From Enoplosus armatus (lineage: Eukaryota > Chordata > Actinopteri > Centrarchiformes > Enoplosidae), in contig NC_092193.1 of NCBI RefSeq assembly GCF_043641665.1, positions 10,284,501-10,348,500 on the forward strand: 64,000 nt of DNA, read 5' to 3'. Position 1 is the stretch's first letter; every line of letters starts with the position of its first letter. This document shows, piece after piece, positions 1 to 13,400 of this stretch. The notes under the pieces were generated by a model. That model did no database searches and was not told the origin of the DNA. It saw nothing but the letters and a program-made list of their open reading frames with translations. Position numbers and translations under genes: made by a program.

Positions 1-252
1 GACAGTACATTCAAAGTGATGTGATGAGACGTTTCCTACAGCAATATTTGCTTTGACATATGAAGCTCGCCCTGCAGCTGCTCCGTAGAGCCAGTTATTC
101 CCCTTTCCTTGAAATACTGAGACACGGTTTTCTCTTTGACGGCCGCACTTGTTTATGCTGACCTAGTTGAAGGACTGGTGCAGCTGTATGGATTATTCTT
201 ATTTTTGTGGCGCATTGCCCTGAAGGACTGTGTCATCTCTCTTTGTCCTCAG
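1..252 (+). other. last intron of pcmtd1 (partial)
   Basis: Sequence upstream of the terminal pcmtd1 exon. It shows no coding potential of its own and ends in a good polypyrimidine tract and CAG acceptor. Confidence 0.7.
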
Positions 253-626
253 CCCCGGTGACTGTCCGCAGCCTTCAGGATCTGTCTCGGATCTACATTC
301 GCCGCACGCTGAGAAACCTGGCCAACGAAGACAGCCAGGGGAAGGGGACGGCGCAAAGAGTTCCCCAGAAGCGCAAACGCAGGCGTTGCCGACGGCGACG
401 CATCAACACCTACGTTTTTGTAGGCAACCAGCTGATCCCCCAAATGGTGGAGAGTGAGGAGGAGGAGCACCCTGAGGAAGCACACACAGAAGTGGAGGAG
501 GAGGAGGAAAGAGACATTGGCGACATTGAAATCCTCAAGCAAGTGAACGTGTTGAGAGACCAAATAATGGCTTTACCGCTGCCCGAGTCACTGAAAGCAT
601 ACTTGCTGTATTACAGAGAGAAATGA
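253..626 (+). CDS. pcmtd1: pcmtd1, last coding exon (partial gene)
   Basis: This is the 3'-terminal coding exon of a protein-L-isoaspartate O-methyltransferase domain-containing protein; earlier exons with the methyltransferase fold lie left of the window. A pyrimidine-rich acceptor ends in CAG at 250-252, and the exon opens with the last two bases of a split codon. About 123 residues remain before TGA at 624-626. Visible parts are SLQDLSRIYIRRTL, resembling a SOCS BC-box, then a basic block (KRKRRRCRRRR), INTYVFVGNQLIPQ, a Glu-rich stretch, and the terminal LPLPESLKAYLLYYREK, resembling a Cul5-box. Family knowledge: PCMTD proteins have such a tail and are proposed to recruit Elongin B/C and Cul5, so this exon would be the ligase-adaptor part. 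The IYIRRTLRN and INTYVFVGNQLIPQ segments fit PCMTD1 better than PCMTD2 from memory, and the neighbouring genes agree. Family certain, paralogue likely. Confidence 0.88.
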
Positions 627-3060
627 CTGATTCACTCGATGTCCACTCTTAATGGGTGCAGCGCCTGCTGAAATGCTTTTCTTCACCCTTTTCAGTACAA
701 ATGTAGCATTATTTCCATTAAATCTTGATGGCAAAACTATAACGGAAAGAGACGTCATAGATAATACTGGATAATAATGTTATGATTGTCATGAATTGTT
801 AGTTTTTGTTGACATTTTCTTTTGATTTGTATATATAAAAAAAATAATGTATAAAGTATACTAAATGGACATAGTTTCAGAAACCCATTTTGAGATTCAG
901 ATTTTATCAGTGTCAGGATTTTCTGCAGAAATGTGCAGATTAAAAATTGTATTAAAAAAAACAAAGTTCTTACTATATTTGTTAAAATATGATCATGCTA
1001 AGATGAAGACTTTTATTGCGGCTTTTTTAGAAGCTTTAACTTACTATCAGTGTCTGGTGATTTGATGATGCTGAAAGGAGCAAAAAGACACTGAAAGGCA
1101 AATGAAGCCACATCCGCCCATTTTGAGGTCAAGAGTAAGACGACGTTGCATAATCATGAATGGGACACGTGTGTCATTACTCTTCTTGATATTTAGTTTT
1201 CGGTCAACGCGTTTTGTACCTTCCTATTACAAGAGATCATTGAGAGACTAGATTGGTTCATAATTTTTTCTACAGGGCACCTTTTAATGTAACTTTTTCT
1301 ACAGGGTGCTTACATACTTGTGTTTTCTCACTTTGCATATGAGTAGCTGACATCCTACTTGATATGATAAGGTGTTGTAGGCCCTCTCCTCCCCATGGTT
1401 TGCTCTCCATTGTTGATGCAAATAGTATACTAGTTTAATCAATCATATCTGAGGTTTAGAATAATGATAAAACTGATGACCAGGGGGTCAGTGGTGGTGG
1501 TTCACATTTTCAGCTTTTTTTAGTGGGAACTGGTAAAGGGGGAGATGCTGATCAATAATGAGCACATGCATGAATATACTGTATATGTGTTGGGTGTTCC
1601 TGACTTTGCTTCACATCTTATGATTGGTCACTGGAGGTGATGTCCCAAGTGATCAAGAGACAAAAAATAAAAAGGATTTAAATATTAATCAATTAGATGG
1701 CCTTGAGACAAATCCCAAATTCTGTATAGGAGTGCATTTTTTTTTTTGTTTGTTTTTTTTATCGACAACAATGCAAATCAAAATCGCTGAGGATTTTGAA
1801 GCCTTTTGTATCCTGGACTGTAGAAGTGTCCAACAAAGCACCTTATCCTGCAGTCCTCAAGTGTAAAAGAAAAAAAGAAAAAAAAAGAAGAGGTGCCATT
1901 TTTTGGCGTAATTTGTATTGTGGACTGGACATCTTGTAATGTAACTCCTGTTTAATCAAAGTACAACTTGCTTGCAGAACTTCCCTGATAGTGATGGCTT
2001 TTAAGTGCCAACGTACCCCATCACATTAGGACTTCTGCGAGTTTTTCTGGCACAGTAAACTTGCCCAAAAACAGTGGTGTATTTCTACAAAAAAAACAAA
2101 AAAAACATTCCACAGTGGGAAAAAAAGAAAACCGCGCATCACTGATAGATGTCACACTTTTTTCTTCATGCTTTACGGTCTCAGACTTGGAAATTTCCTT
2201 CATCTTACTTTGAATGCATAATTTAGTATTCCAAAAGCTGAGTTGAATGTTGTTGATATGAATTCTATTCAATATAAAAGTGATTATATATGTATTGTTA
2301 TCATATGATTCTGCATACAGGTTTAATTTGCATTTGGTTTGTTGTAGCGCCCTCTTGCTGTACTGTATCTTGACACTGGGAACTCCGTAGATCACAACTC
2401 CACTGCTGTCTGTTAAATAGATAAGATATATTAGTGCTATAGGTCTTCATTTTGTTCTGGTGTAATGAAAAATATTTTGTTTGAAAACGGGGGTGATTAT
2501 TCTATTAGTAGTTTTTGTGTGTGAAGAGGTAACATTTATTTTCTGTAAGGTTTTCTTTTTTTTTTTTTACATTCATCGGAAAGCTTTGCAAGTAAGCAAT
2601 AATGGAATAATTTCTCAGCTTATAATTACCAATAACAACATAGTCCCATTTGATTTGCGTAGTATCCATTAAAATCCACATGACCAATTACAGGCATGCA
2701 ACAGTTTATATACCATTATCAAAAATGTAATTGCTAATTACAGAGCACATTAAGTATTGAAAGCAGGGGGACCTACAACCTCGACTCTCAGGTCACGCCT
2801 TGCACCAAAGTTAATGGGACTGCTGTGATTACATTTAATGTGGACGAGAGTCGGCTACACAAAAAATGGCACCCGGTGAAGACCAAGTCATAACCAGTTC
2901 TGTGCTTTTATATTAAGTTAATTTGTCAAGAGCCAAAACAGTTGTGTTACTGTTTTATCAGGCCTAGGTTGACTTCTCATAGTTTGTGCAGTTCATTTTG
3001 AAAATGTGTTGTTTCTCCGTAAATGTTTGGCACAAAAATAAAGGTCACAATCACATCACG
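627..3060 (+). other. pcmtd1 3' UTR and immediate downstream sequence
   Basis: About 2.4 kb of AT-rich sequence follows the stop codon with no convincing ORF. An ATTAAA at 717-722 could give a short transcript. The clean AATAAA at 3037-3042, followed by T/GT-rich DNA, suggests a long 3' UTR. Two similar short segments (TTTTTCTACAGGG) occur near 1266 and 1298. The extent of the UTR is inferred. Confidence 0.5.
3037..3042 (+). terminator. poly(A) signal, probable pcmtd1 distal end
   Basis: Canonical AATAAA followed within 50 bases by T-rich and GT-containing sequence, on the same strand as pcmtd1. It is the best end signal before the converging sntg1 gene. Confidence 0.5.
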
Positions 3061-3371
3061 CCTCTTCTAATCATTGTGACTGCTCTTTTTAGTGTTTAGC
3101 TCATTTGGTTTGACCAAGTGTGCCCAACGTGGTCAAGGAGTCAAATGAGTTGTCATTTCAAAGATATGACGTAGAGACAGTAGTAAAAGTGCCACTCTGG
3201 CATCCATGGGAAGCTTGTGATGACCTTTTTTTGATTTTGTCACTGCGGGCTTTTCTGACAAATTCATGGGTGATGCATTTGCTGTTTTAAAGCTCATGGG
3301 ACTTTACAGTTTTACTTAGATGCAGGTACTTGACTGAGCTATTTTGAAAAACCCTTCATTTGTATTTAACT

Positions 3372-3525
3372 ACACTTTAGCCAGGCTAGCTGTTTCCAGT
3401 CTTTGTGCTAAGCTAAGCTAATCATTTCCGAGCCGTAGCTTCATATTTACAGCACAAACATGACAGCGGTATCAATCTTCTCATCTAAGAAATATGAAAG
3501 TGTATTTCTCAAAATTTCAAACTAC
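3372..3525 (-). repeat. fold-back element, half copy
   Basis: It contains GCTAGCTGTTTCCAGTCTTT, then GCTAAGCTAAGCTAA, then ATCTTCTCATCTAA. These are the inverted-arm motifs of the family also seen at 47822-48445, 52565-52930, 54892-55160, 55365-55870 and 63745-64000. Only the right arm is present, between the pcmtd1 and sntg1 3' ends. Confidence 0.7.
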
Positions 3526-3820
3526 TCTTTTAAGTGTAGTCATGTATATTTTAAGCTGTACTACTTACATATCATTAAAAGTGCAAAACCAATATGTTGA
3601 AAATAGCACCATTTAAGTACAGAAATCACGACACACCTTTGAGTACAATACGAATACATTTTTCATGTACTTAGAATACTTTAATAGAATATTAAAATGT
3701 GATTCGAGTGCTCCTCATGACATAAAGTAGTAAACTGACCTTTATTATGTAAAATTGGTGGAATAGCCATGCATGAAAAATAAAACCGACCACGAGTGAG
3801 CCATGTTATAAAAGGTCTTA

Positions 3821-3826
3821 TTTATT
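3821..3826 (-). terminator. candidate distal poly(A) signal of sntg1
   Basis: AATAAA on the minus strand (TTTATT on the plus strand). A nearer alternative is at 4559-4564. The choice cannot be made from sequence alone. Confidence 0.35.
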
Positions 3827-5546
3827 AATTTATTACACAGCATATTTGTTAATAAAACATCTGCAAAAAAAATAAAATAAACCTCACTCTCTAGATCCTG
3901 TCTTATAAGGGTATGCAACCGAGATAAATTTAAAGCACAACAGCATCACTCAGACTTTCTTTGCATAGACTGCACCACCAGTAGTGTCCCTCAGACACTC
4001 GTGTCAGCTTAACAGGCCCGCAGAGTACCGAGCACTTTACTGACCCCATTTAATTGGCTATCCTCTAGAGTTTACTTACCCATGGGCCTCTTCTGTTTTG
4101 GATTCTACTTTGTAAATGGAAGGTAAGAGCGTGACTAATTGCGCTAATTGACCTGAACTCTTTTTTTGAATATGATAGTTTAGTTGTCCCTCTGCTGCAT
4201 TTATAAACAGTTTAAATACAGAGTGAAGTTTAAAGGGCATCCTCAAAAACCTTTGGAGGCCATAGACGCTACATATTTCTATTTTCCCCGCGGTGTGTTT
4301 TGTCATTGTCAATGAAAAGTTATCATATTTACAAGCTGAAGTAAAAAAAACGATAAAATATTCCAAAAATACACCATCGCTGATTTTATTCTTCTAGATT
4401 GGTCCATAGAGTAAATGATAAAGAGAGCACGAGGTTATGAGCTGTCTACCTAGTCGTCTCTGGTGCACATCAAATTAACAAATGCCATAATCCCTACAAG
4501 TAATCCCTCAAGTAATCGCTATAATTCATAATTCTTTGAGTTCATTTGAATGTCAGTGTTTATTTACAGAATCAAGAATCTATAAACATGATGGAAGGTG
4601 TTTCTAATCATGTTTAGAGTGCTATTGTCAGATTATGGTTGTGGATGGTTGGATGGTGAACCTGATTATTATTATTATGTGTCATTCTTCATCCAAACAA
4701 TAAAAACTACACTTTCACACAGCCTTTCTATCCACTAATCCAGGAAATAGTTATATTCTGACCGCAACCTGTGGGTATACGTCATATACAGAGAAAAATA
4801 AATGAGGTTACTCAGTATACTCGTACACACACCCATCTAAAGCATTCATTTCATCCTGCAATGCTGCCAGCAAACTTCAGATTCAGAATCAGATTGATGT
4901 TGCCATTTAGCTTTTAGCTGGACTCTAATTACACTCCAGTGGAAAATATATTTTACTGCTAATTCAAGTATAAATGTAGGTAAAAGTTTTCACCTCAAGA
5001 ACACACATAAAAATGGAAATATAGAAAGCGTCTTCATACTACGTCATCATATCCAGTGTCCAGACAAAATCCTTGCAGAAGTTCAAGTGATGTGGAACAA
5101 AAAGGCTAAAATCTGTGTGGTTTTAACTCTCCGAATCTCTAAATCTTTAATAAAATTACATAGAAAAGCAGACTACCCTGGGGAAAAGAACTGCATTTTT
5201 CTTTGTGATGTGTTGATTATAAGGACGTCTGAGGATCAAGAGAAGGACAAGTTCACTTAAAAACATTTTGAATCACACATTTAGTGTCCAGAGAAGTTTT
5301 TTGGGAAGTTTTTCAAAGTAGAGGTTGATGTTTAGGTCCACAATTATTCCAGAAATCCCAGAAATCTGAAACGGTATCAAGTATATCACTCCCAAGGAGG
5401 TCTTTTACTGCACCACTGTATACAGCTGTCCTCCATAATGTCAGAATTTGAACACTTCCCAGTTCCTCCTGTCCACCATTTCAGGCCACAGTCACGACTT
5501 AAGTGCAACGTTCTTTTTAGAAGGGGTCTGGGGGGGGCAGCGCTTG
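3821..5546 (-). other. sntg1 3' UTR (extent inferred)
   Basis: Sequence downstream of the sntg1 stop codon on the minus strand, with no coding signal. Minus-strand AATAAA signals at 4559-4564 and 3821-3826 would give 3' UTRs of about 1.0 or 1.7 kb. A G-run at 5530-5537 lies just after the stop. Confidence 0.5.
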
Positions 5547-5729
5547 TCAAGTGGCGTATTTGAGTTTAGGTGTCTGTGAATTACATGAGATACTGGAAAG
5601 AGAAGGAAACCCAGTGGTCGTCGCGGTGCCTTGGCTCTCCACAAACATCGGGTCCAGGCAAGCAACTTTGGCAGCAAAAAAAGCGTGAATACAGTGAAGC
5701 ACAGCGAAGAGGTTTGAGAACTCCAGCTC
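5547..5729 (-). CDS. sntg1: sntg1 coding exon 17 (last)
   Basis: It encodes residues 466-525, beginning ELEFSNLFAVLHCIHAFFAA and ending PKLKYAT then TGA at 5547-5549. The acceptor CTCCTTCAG precedes it and it starts in phase 0. It forms the conserved syntrophin C-terminal segment followed by a variable Thr/Ser-rich end. Confidence 0.95.
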   Translation of the reverse strand, partial: ELEFSNLFAVLHCIHAFFAAKVACLDPMFVESQGTATTTGFPSLSSISCNSQTPKLKYAT

Positions 5730-8700
5730 CTGAAGGAGAGAAAAAATAAATTAATACTCAAGTCATATGTAAGTAATTCATTTTCAACATTGTTGCTTCT
5801 TCTTGTTGAATAACCTTTTCCTTGACATGCAGCATTAAATGTCTCTCAAAGTAAATTACCTTTGCTTCAATAGATTTGGAGTCTTGATTTTGGAACAAAA
5901 ACTTGATCTTGCTCTTTCCATCATCAGATGATCCTTTTAGTTGGGAGAACTTGTATCTCCACAGTACTGCCTGAAATGTAGAAAAGACAAATATTCAACT
6001 TTAAACAACTAAAATACAACTATAAATCTTTATTTACTGCAATCTAATTTGTGAATTCCTTCTTGTGTCACTATTTCATGAATAATTCATGTTAAAATCC
6101 ACATGGATCCGGTGAGAAATGGGGCACGTCAGCAGATCAACCAGATACCAGTCGTTGGGAGATATAAACTTGTTATTTTTGCCATTGGGAAATTTAACAA
6201 GCCACAGCAATTTCACCTGAAATAGCAGAGCTTCAGTGATTCAATTAGTGTTGAACTGAATAAACAAAAGCTGCACAGTGAGCCAGACGACAGTCAGTTT
6301 GGAGACAGGCTCCTCAGGTCGACAGCTGGCCACGCTTTTCATATGAATATGTATCGGTACATTTACTGCAATACTGTGCTAACAGTTCCTGCCACTGTAA
6401 TAATTACCGTAACACCAATCGGATTAATTATGGCATAAGAAATAATGTTTAACATGCCATGCACAGGAAATCTCACTGTGGTATTTTTTGAACTTGGCTA
6501 TAAAAGATCTTTTCTAATCAGAGCAGATATTCATGAGGCTAACAGGAACAGGAGTGTCACCTCTCCAACTTTCCTCTAAAAGCCAATCTGTCTCTGCTCA
6601 CCGTGACAGAGGTGATGATATCACCATCTCCCTCATGTCAATCACGAGCACTTAATATCATATCAGTACGGTGACTTACATGGAAAAAAGTTCTGTTCTG
6701 TTTCGTCGTTGGGTAACATTCTCATGAGACTCTGCGACTGCAAAACTCAGTTTTATTATTGTCAAAGTTACATTATTGTTGTGCTATACTACATTAGCCG
6801 CTATGCTAACATTTATCTTATATTTCTACTTCACTACAATTTATAAGGAGATATTGTACTTTTACTCAACTATATTTATGTGACTGCAGCAGATACAAGT
6901 TAGTTCACATAAAAAAAATATGACTTAATAAAACATACATTGCTATGGATTTAATCACCCAACAGTATAAATTAATTTTATTAGCTTCACTTTGACCAAC
7001 TACAACAGTAAAGGCTTACACAATAATGCATCAGTAAAAATCTATTATTGTTATTATTATTTACACATGTGTCATAATTAACAGATTTCCCCTGAAATAT
7101 TCGGTTATTACACTAATTTAAATCACGGTCAACCTCATGATATATTATTATGGCTACACTTTAATCCTTGTTTGGTTTGTTTTGTTTGTATTATGTTAAA
7201 TTCTGTATGTCAGCCTGTTTTTCTTTGTCTGTTCTTGTGTATTTCATCTTTGTGTCTATCGCTGTATCTGTGAAGTTGCTACTGGTTCACTACTACATTA
7301 TTATTATTATTAATGTCCTATATTATATATATTATATCTTCATTATTTGTTTTGAGTGTTTGATTTGTTCTAGATATTTGCTTTATTCACGTTAGGTTTC
7401 GATATCATATTTTCTTATGTTAGTTTTTTGTTTAGTTTACTTATTTTGTTTGGTATTTGTTTGGTTTATTTTGTTTTGTAAGAATTAGGCAGCAATATGG
7501 GCACCTCAGGTTTTATATATGTAGGCAGGTATAGGACCAGCATGCACCTGAGAGGGCCTATGTTTTTTTACCAGAGCAAGAGAGGCAGCAGGAGCCATGA
7601 TTGCTTTGTTTGCTAAATATCTGAATGGACAATGGATTTCTTTTTGCCAGTATTCACTACACTTCTATGGAGCACAAGTGGCCTTTTGATCTCAGATTTT
7701 ATTCAAAATTAATTTGGATTAAAGAAAAATAGCCATCAAGTAAAAATTTGAATGCTGGTCTTTTACTTGAAGTACTTTTCTAGTGTAGTATTGCTGCTTT
7801 TACTTGAGTAGAGGATCTCAATATTTCTTCCACCATAACAATAATGCAGTTTATAGCATGGGATGATTTGTAATTTCTGCCAATCACTCATGTGCATGTA
7901 CTTTCCTACAAGTTACAGCCTGTTAATTCAGAACACTCTAAAGTCTAAATGTCTTCCTACCAGATGATGAACCCTCTGAGTCTGTACTGAGTGGCTCGCT
8001 TGCTCTGTGTAAAAGCATCAGTTGATGTATAAAAATGTCTTAATTTATTGAACAGACTTTACTACAGTAAGTGCTTTATCCATCATATCTATACCCAGCC
8101 AGGTGAGCTGGAGCCGGTCCTTACACCCCTGACAGGACGGCAATCTACAGCTACAGCAATCCAGAGTTGCCAGTTAACAACATGTCTTTGGACTGTCGGA
8201 GGAAACGACAGGTATGGCAAGAACATGCTAACTCTGCTCCCATATGAGCCATGGTGGAACTCACTGGGTCCTGAGCCAGCAGATCACAGCTCAACTTGTC
8301 GAACAGAGTTATATTTGTGCTGTTTCAGATTGAAACTAATTCTAACATGGTTTTTGAAATGTGTCAATAGCAGCTTTTAATTACAGAGTAATCCCACCCA
8401 GTGTATTGGGTTTATGCGTTTGCAGTGTACATATGGATTGTGTTTTGTGTATTTCTGTCTGTAAACAATATGCTGGCAACATTTTTATCGTCCTTGGGGG
8501 ACATTGTTGCTTCACATTGCAGGAATTATGGCCAAAATCTTAGAGAACAATATGGCAGTGCTTGTGTCCTGCTCATCCACATAATGTGCACCAGTGGAGT
8601 AGTCTGCATGGCTCTTAGACTTGGGGAGAGGCCAAAATGATCTGCAGGCAGGAGTGAGAGGTTTGAGCTGGGGGGAAACCAGCCGTCAAAACAAATGTGT

Positions 8701-10352
8701 TCATACTCCCAAAATGCACACAGTGCAGAATAAGTTAGTGGCCAGAAAAAAAGGAGAAGGAAGGCTGAGGCATCATGATTAGTTTCATCACACTGCATAC
8801 AATACAGTTGTCTGTAATCTCCCACTGAAAGGATCTCTTCTCCATATTTTTATTGATGATAACAGACTGTCCCACACTCACCTTTGAAGCTGCATCAAAG
8901 CACACAAAGCCCATGCTGAAGTCAACTGTAAGGCCCATAAGGTGGCTCTCCATGATACAGGCATACGTTTTGCACTACAGAATAGGAGAGAACAAGATGT
9001 TACCCACAAGAGCTGCACAAGGACAAGGACACGAAAGCCGAAAATGTCACACGAGCATTATCAATCTTTGTACTAAAACGACTGAGCTGGAACCGTGTGC
9101 TAGATTAAAATCATCACAATTCCCTGCACGTTGCCTACTGTTCAGGTGCGGACCTGTATCCTCTCCACCTCCAGGAAAGTGGCCATCTGAAAAGCCTTTT
9201 CCCAGATCAGCAGCTCGCACTCCAGTTCCACGCTGAAGAACATGTCCTCCCCGCTCTCCGTCTGGATGCTGAAGCAGTGCTTCCTCTTGTCCAGAAGGTC
9301 ATTATCCTAAGATAAGACAGTACAGCTGCCATGCTGATCAGGTACAGATGGGCAGAGTGACGTGGAGATAAGACAAAGCAACAGCAATGCAGTTTCCTGA
9401 AGCTTTATTCACTCTGACGACAGAGTAAAGACCGCAGACTGTGGCTTTAAGAGCACTTGAATTATTTTATTCTATATCCTCAACACTTGCATGAAGGTAA
9501 TGCATATACTGAACCACACAATGTTTCACCCTAATGTATCTTTTTATTGCCTTATGCAACCCAAGTAGCACAGTGTAATAGGTATGGCAGTGTAGGTCAG
9601 CTTGTATCTGATTTAATATGTCAATCTATATGAATTCAATTTGCCATAAGGACTTTTGAGATGATGAATCGCAAATAAATTATCACGATCAAATTCAAAA
9701 GTGACCTCGAACCTGCAGAGAAGGAACAATACAATCTGAACCTTGAGTGTCTCTGTGGGATTGAAGTAGAAACACATGAAATACATCAGTGAGTGCTTTT
9801 GTGTTTCCACAATGTAGCTAGTATCAGGGTTGCTTCTTCAAATGTTCAAGAGATGAAATAGAAACGGCGGCCTTACCTTTAAAATCTTGCACATTATCTC
9901 ATACACAGTAAAGCTTTTCTCTGCTCTGGTCCAGTCCCATGTTGTCACCTGAAACATGTCACACACATTTTATGTTTAATTTGAAGAATGACTCTAATAA
10001 AGGAAAGGAAACAATAACTGTCCCTAAAAGTAAAACCGAGGCATACTTTTTTTTGTAGAGTTGACTCATTTGGAAATACTTTACCACTCCAAGTCTGCAG
10101 TCATTTTTGCAACTGTGGTTCTTTGATTTCACAAAGAAGTAAACAAAAGCAGGTTTCTCATTTCTAGCCGACGGCTGTGGATTTTGTCGGACATCTAGCT
10201 AGTAGCTTTTACCAGCTGTAGCTAGCTTGGACGAGCGATGCACTTTTTTATTTTACTTTTTGTATTTTTATACAGTATGATTCACTTTTACAATAGAAAA
10301 GGAGTTACTGGAGTGTAAACTGCCCCAAACCAAATGAAGGGCAGGGCAGAGC

Positions 10353-10404
<52 letters not shown>

Positions 10405-13400
10405 GATATACATGCATTTAACTACTTGATGTGAAGAAGACAACTAAATCTATAGGTTATTTTAGACCTTTATATCATTATTTATTTATTAGACAGCCAG
10501 GCTGCTTGGACTATTAAAATGTATGCATGATAGTGAAATTAAAAGAAAATCATGAAATGGACAAAGAATTGTGTTCCTAAAAATATAAGGAAAAATCATC
10601 TGATCCAATGTCCACAGGAAATAGCCGGTTCAGAATTTTAGAAAAATTGCTAGTTTTACACAAACTTCCTGCAAGTTCACTATTTAGGTTAATTGTACAG
10701 TTAATTGCTCTGGGCTTTTATTGTTTTTTATGCAATGAATATAATTAAATATACATAAAGATATTTCAAAAGAAGTAAGCTACTTTTTCCCCTTTTTTGT
10801 AATTATATGTGGGGTCATCAGTGTATATGCAATGTCAAATAGGGGTCCCTTAAGAAGGGAAAGGTTGGGAACCACTGCTTTAAACTATGACATACTGGCC
10901 CCTTGGCTCCCAAACAGTGAACAGATATTTTTCTGGCGTAGCTAACCTGTAACTCCACAATACGTTAGCTAATGACGTGTCCCTTTCCTTTGAAAGTAAC
11001 GCTACTTCACTACCGTAGGTGGGAAGCTAGTTAGCCAGTCATGTAAACACATTGTTTAATGCATTCCTTACTATTTTGGCTCGTGTCTTTTGGTTTTGGA
11101 AAGATAATAAAGAGACACCACTCTCCACACTCCTTAGATATTTAAGATCGTAGTATTGCTCTTGCTACAGTCCCATGCACACCATGTGGAGAAATCCATT
11201 TCTGGCAGCCATTTCTGGTTATGCTTGCTAAGCTATGATTGGACAATCACTGTTCGAGACTTATTGATGAATGGCTGTTGAATTCAAAACTGTCATGTTG
11301 TCACTTGAGGGGAAATGTTCCTCATAGATAACTAGTCTTCAGTAATGACGAAGCTTGTCACATCGTCTGAACAAGCGGGCTCCTATATTCCACCATCCAC
11401 TTACATTAGCATATTCCATTTATATCAGCATATTCAAGTTGAGCAGGCAATCCCAGTTATCTATCAATCCTTTCCCATCTCCAGCACCATCGACAGCTTA
11501 TCCCTCTTGTCATAATCACTTAAGTGGCTGGCTGAATGTAAACAGATTTAATGATCATCATCAATCAAGAGGAAGATCAATGCAGCACAAATGATTATGA
11601 GTGAGCTCCTTCCTTCTTCTTTTTTTTTCAAACAGGAAAGCATTTTCTCCCTCAACAATACATTACCATCAAATGAAAAATCTCCCGTGCCGTTGAACGA
11701 CATCAGTTCAAACACTAAAGTTTGATGGCTTAAAGAAGTTGGTATAAAACAATTAAGAAGTGAAAACTTACAGGAGGTGCTGAAAACTTGAAGAGTGAGG
11801 AACCCCTCAAAGCGAGGAACTTTGGTGAGTACATTCGGTCCTGAACGGAGTCCTGCTCCTTATCGTCGACCCAGCCCATGTAGATAATCTATCAAACAGT
11901 GAAAAACAGACATATGGACGTGAGGGATGTGGCATGTGATTGAGAAATTGTTTAATGGCCCTGAAAACCTATTTCCACAATCAGTTTCTTATTATGACCG
12001 GATCTATACCTAAAAGTATCAATAATACTGATAGTAAGTCTTGGTTTGAGTATCAATACCAGAATCAATACCAAAAAAAGTGCGTGGTCTCACATTAGAT
12101 CAAGTTTTGGGCACATTTGCTTACATTGCAAAGGTCTCATCAAATGTGATCAAACAACACCCACAGAGTATCAAACTCTAAATAAATAATATATACGTTG
12201 TTTTTTTTTCTCCCCAAATTTTAACTTGGATTGTTGCTTATTTAGTCATGAATATTTGATTTTATTGAGAAATACTTGAAACAAGTTCTCAGCGGCTTTA
12301 AAGATTAACAATGCAGGTACGTCTGTTTTTGGTTTATCCAGCAGATTAAATACCTGACGAATCAAAGTACTTCATCACAATGATGCAATGATGCAAAATC
12401 ATATAAAAATTCAAGATTATCATTCAGCACTCTGGCTCATTGATTTGTAACATTGCCCATAATGGTCTAATACACACAGAGGTACTAAAGATGTAGCAAA
12501 AGCAGTACAAGCGGTATGGAAAAGTCTTATTGTGTCACGGAATGTATCGTCATATTGCCAAACCCCTACATGAAGGCAAAAGGTACAAAATTAAGTATTC
12601 AGGAGTAAAAAAAGAGGTCAGACCAACAGGGAGAAGAAGAGAAAGGCAGCAAAGCGTCTACTGCAAATGTTCTGAGAGATGATTTTAGACATCAAGTGTA
12701 TCTCACCATCAGTACTCATTAAAGTCAGAGTGATTGCAACACAAGTAAAATGTTTGCTTGCTTTTCTGTTTGGAGTTTTCTTTTTTTTTTTCGATGGATG
12801 GCAAAACAACCCAGTGAAAGATTCGGGACAAGCAGTCGCGTCTCATGCCATTTAATTTCTTGAGTGACTTGTCAAGTGAATTCACACGTTTTTTGTGAGG
12901 CAGGAGGCAAAATAAATAAGTAACAAAAAAAGGGAACGCCACCGTCGCATTTACTCGTGTTTAGACTGAAAGATGACTGACTGAAGGCACTTAAGCTGTT
13001 TTCTGATCATTTCTCAGTGGATGGACTTTAATGATGCAAACATTCTCCATGTGTTGCAATAGCTGGCAAGAGGAGGCTGCGTCCTTTCTCTGACTGACTG
13101 ACCTGGTTAGATTTACTTCTTGATTTTTTAAGACGGGGATAAGATACACAAATTTAAACTCAGTCAAAGCAACAAAGAAAATCCAAACAAGCGGCAGGAG
13201 CCTGAAAAACATCTTACCTGCTGGTTAACGGGAAAATTTCGGTTAATCTTCTTCACCTGTTAAATTGGAAAAGAACATCAATAACTCGTTAAAATATCTC
13301 CTGCTAACAATCGCACACTAATTACTGGTTGAGTTCAGAATAGCTGTGGGACCCCGTAGGGACTCACAATCTGTCTAAGAACAAATAAACTATGAGACAC

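Larger units (their letters stand above)
9949..11771 (-). other. sntg1 intron 12 with TA repeat and transposon end
   Basis: A 1.8 kb AT-rich intron. It holds a long TA dinucleotide run at 10357-10398 and, at 10863-10877, the sequence GGTTGGGAACCACTG, the reverse complement of a typical hAT-type terminus. No exon is needed here by phase. Confidence 0.6.

Noticed and set aside
253..626. Assignment of the first gene to pcmtd2
   Set aside because: PCMTD2 is recalled with a different segment (AIRGTIKK, METIVFLDKE); the fish exon and the gene neighbourhood fit PCMTD1.
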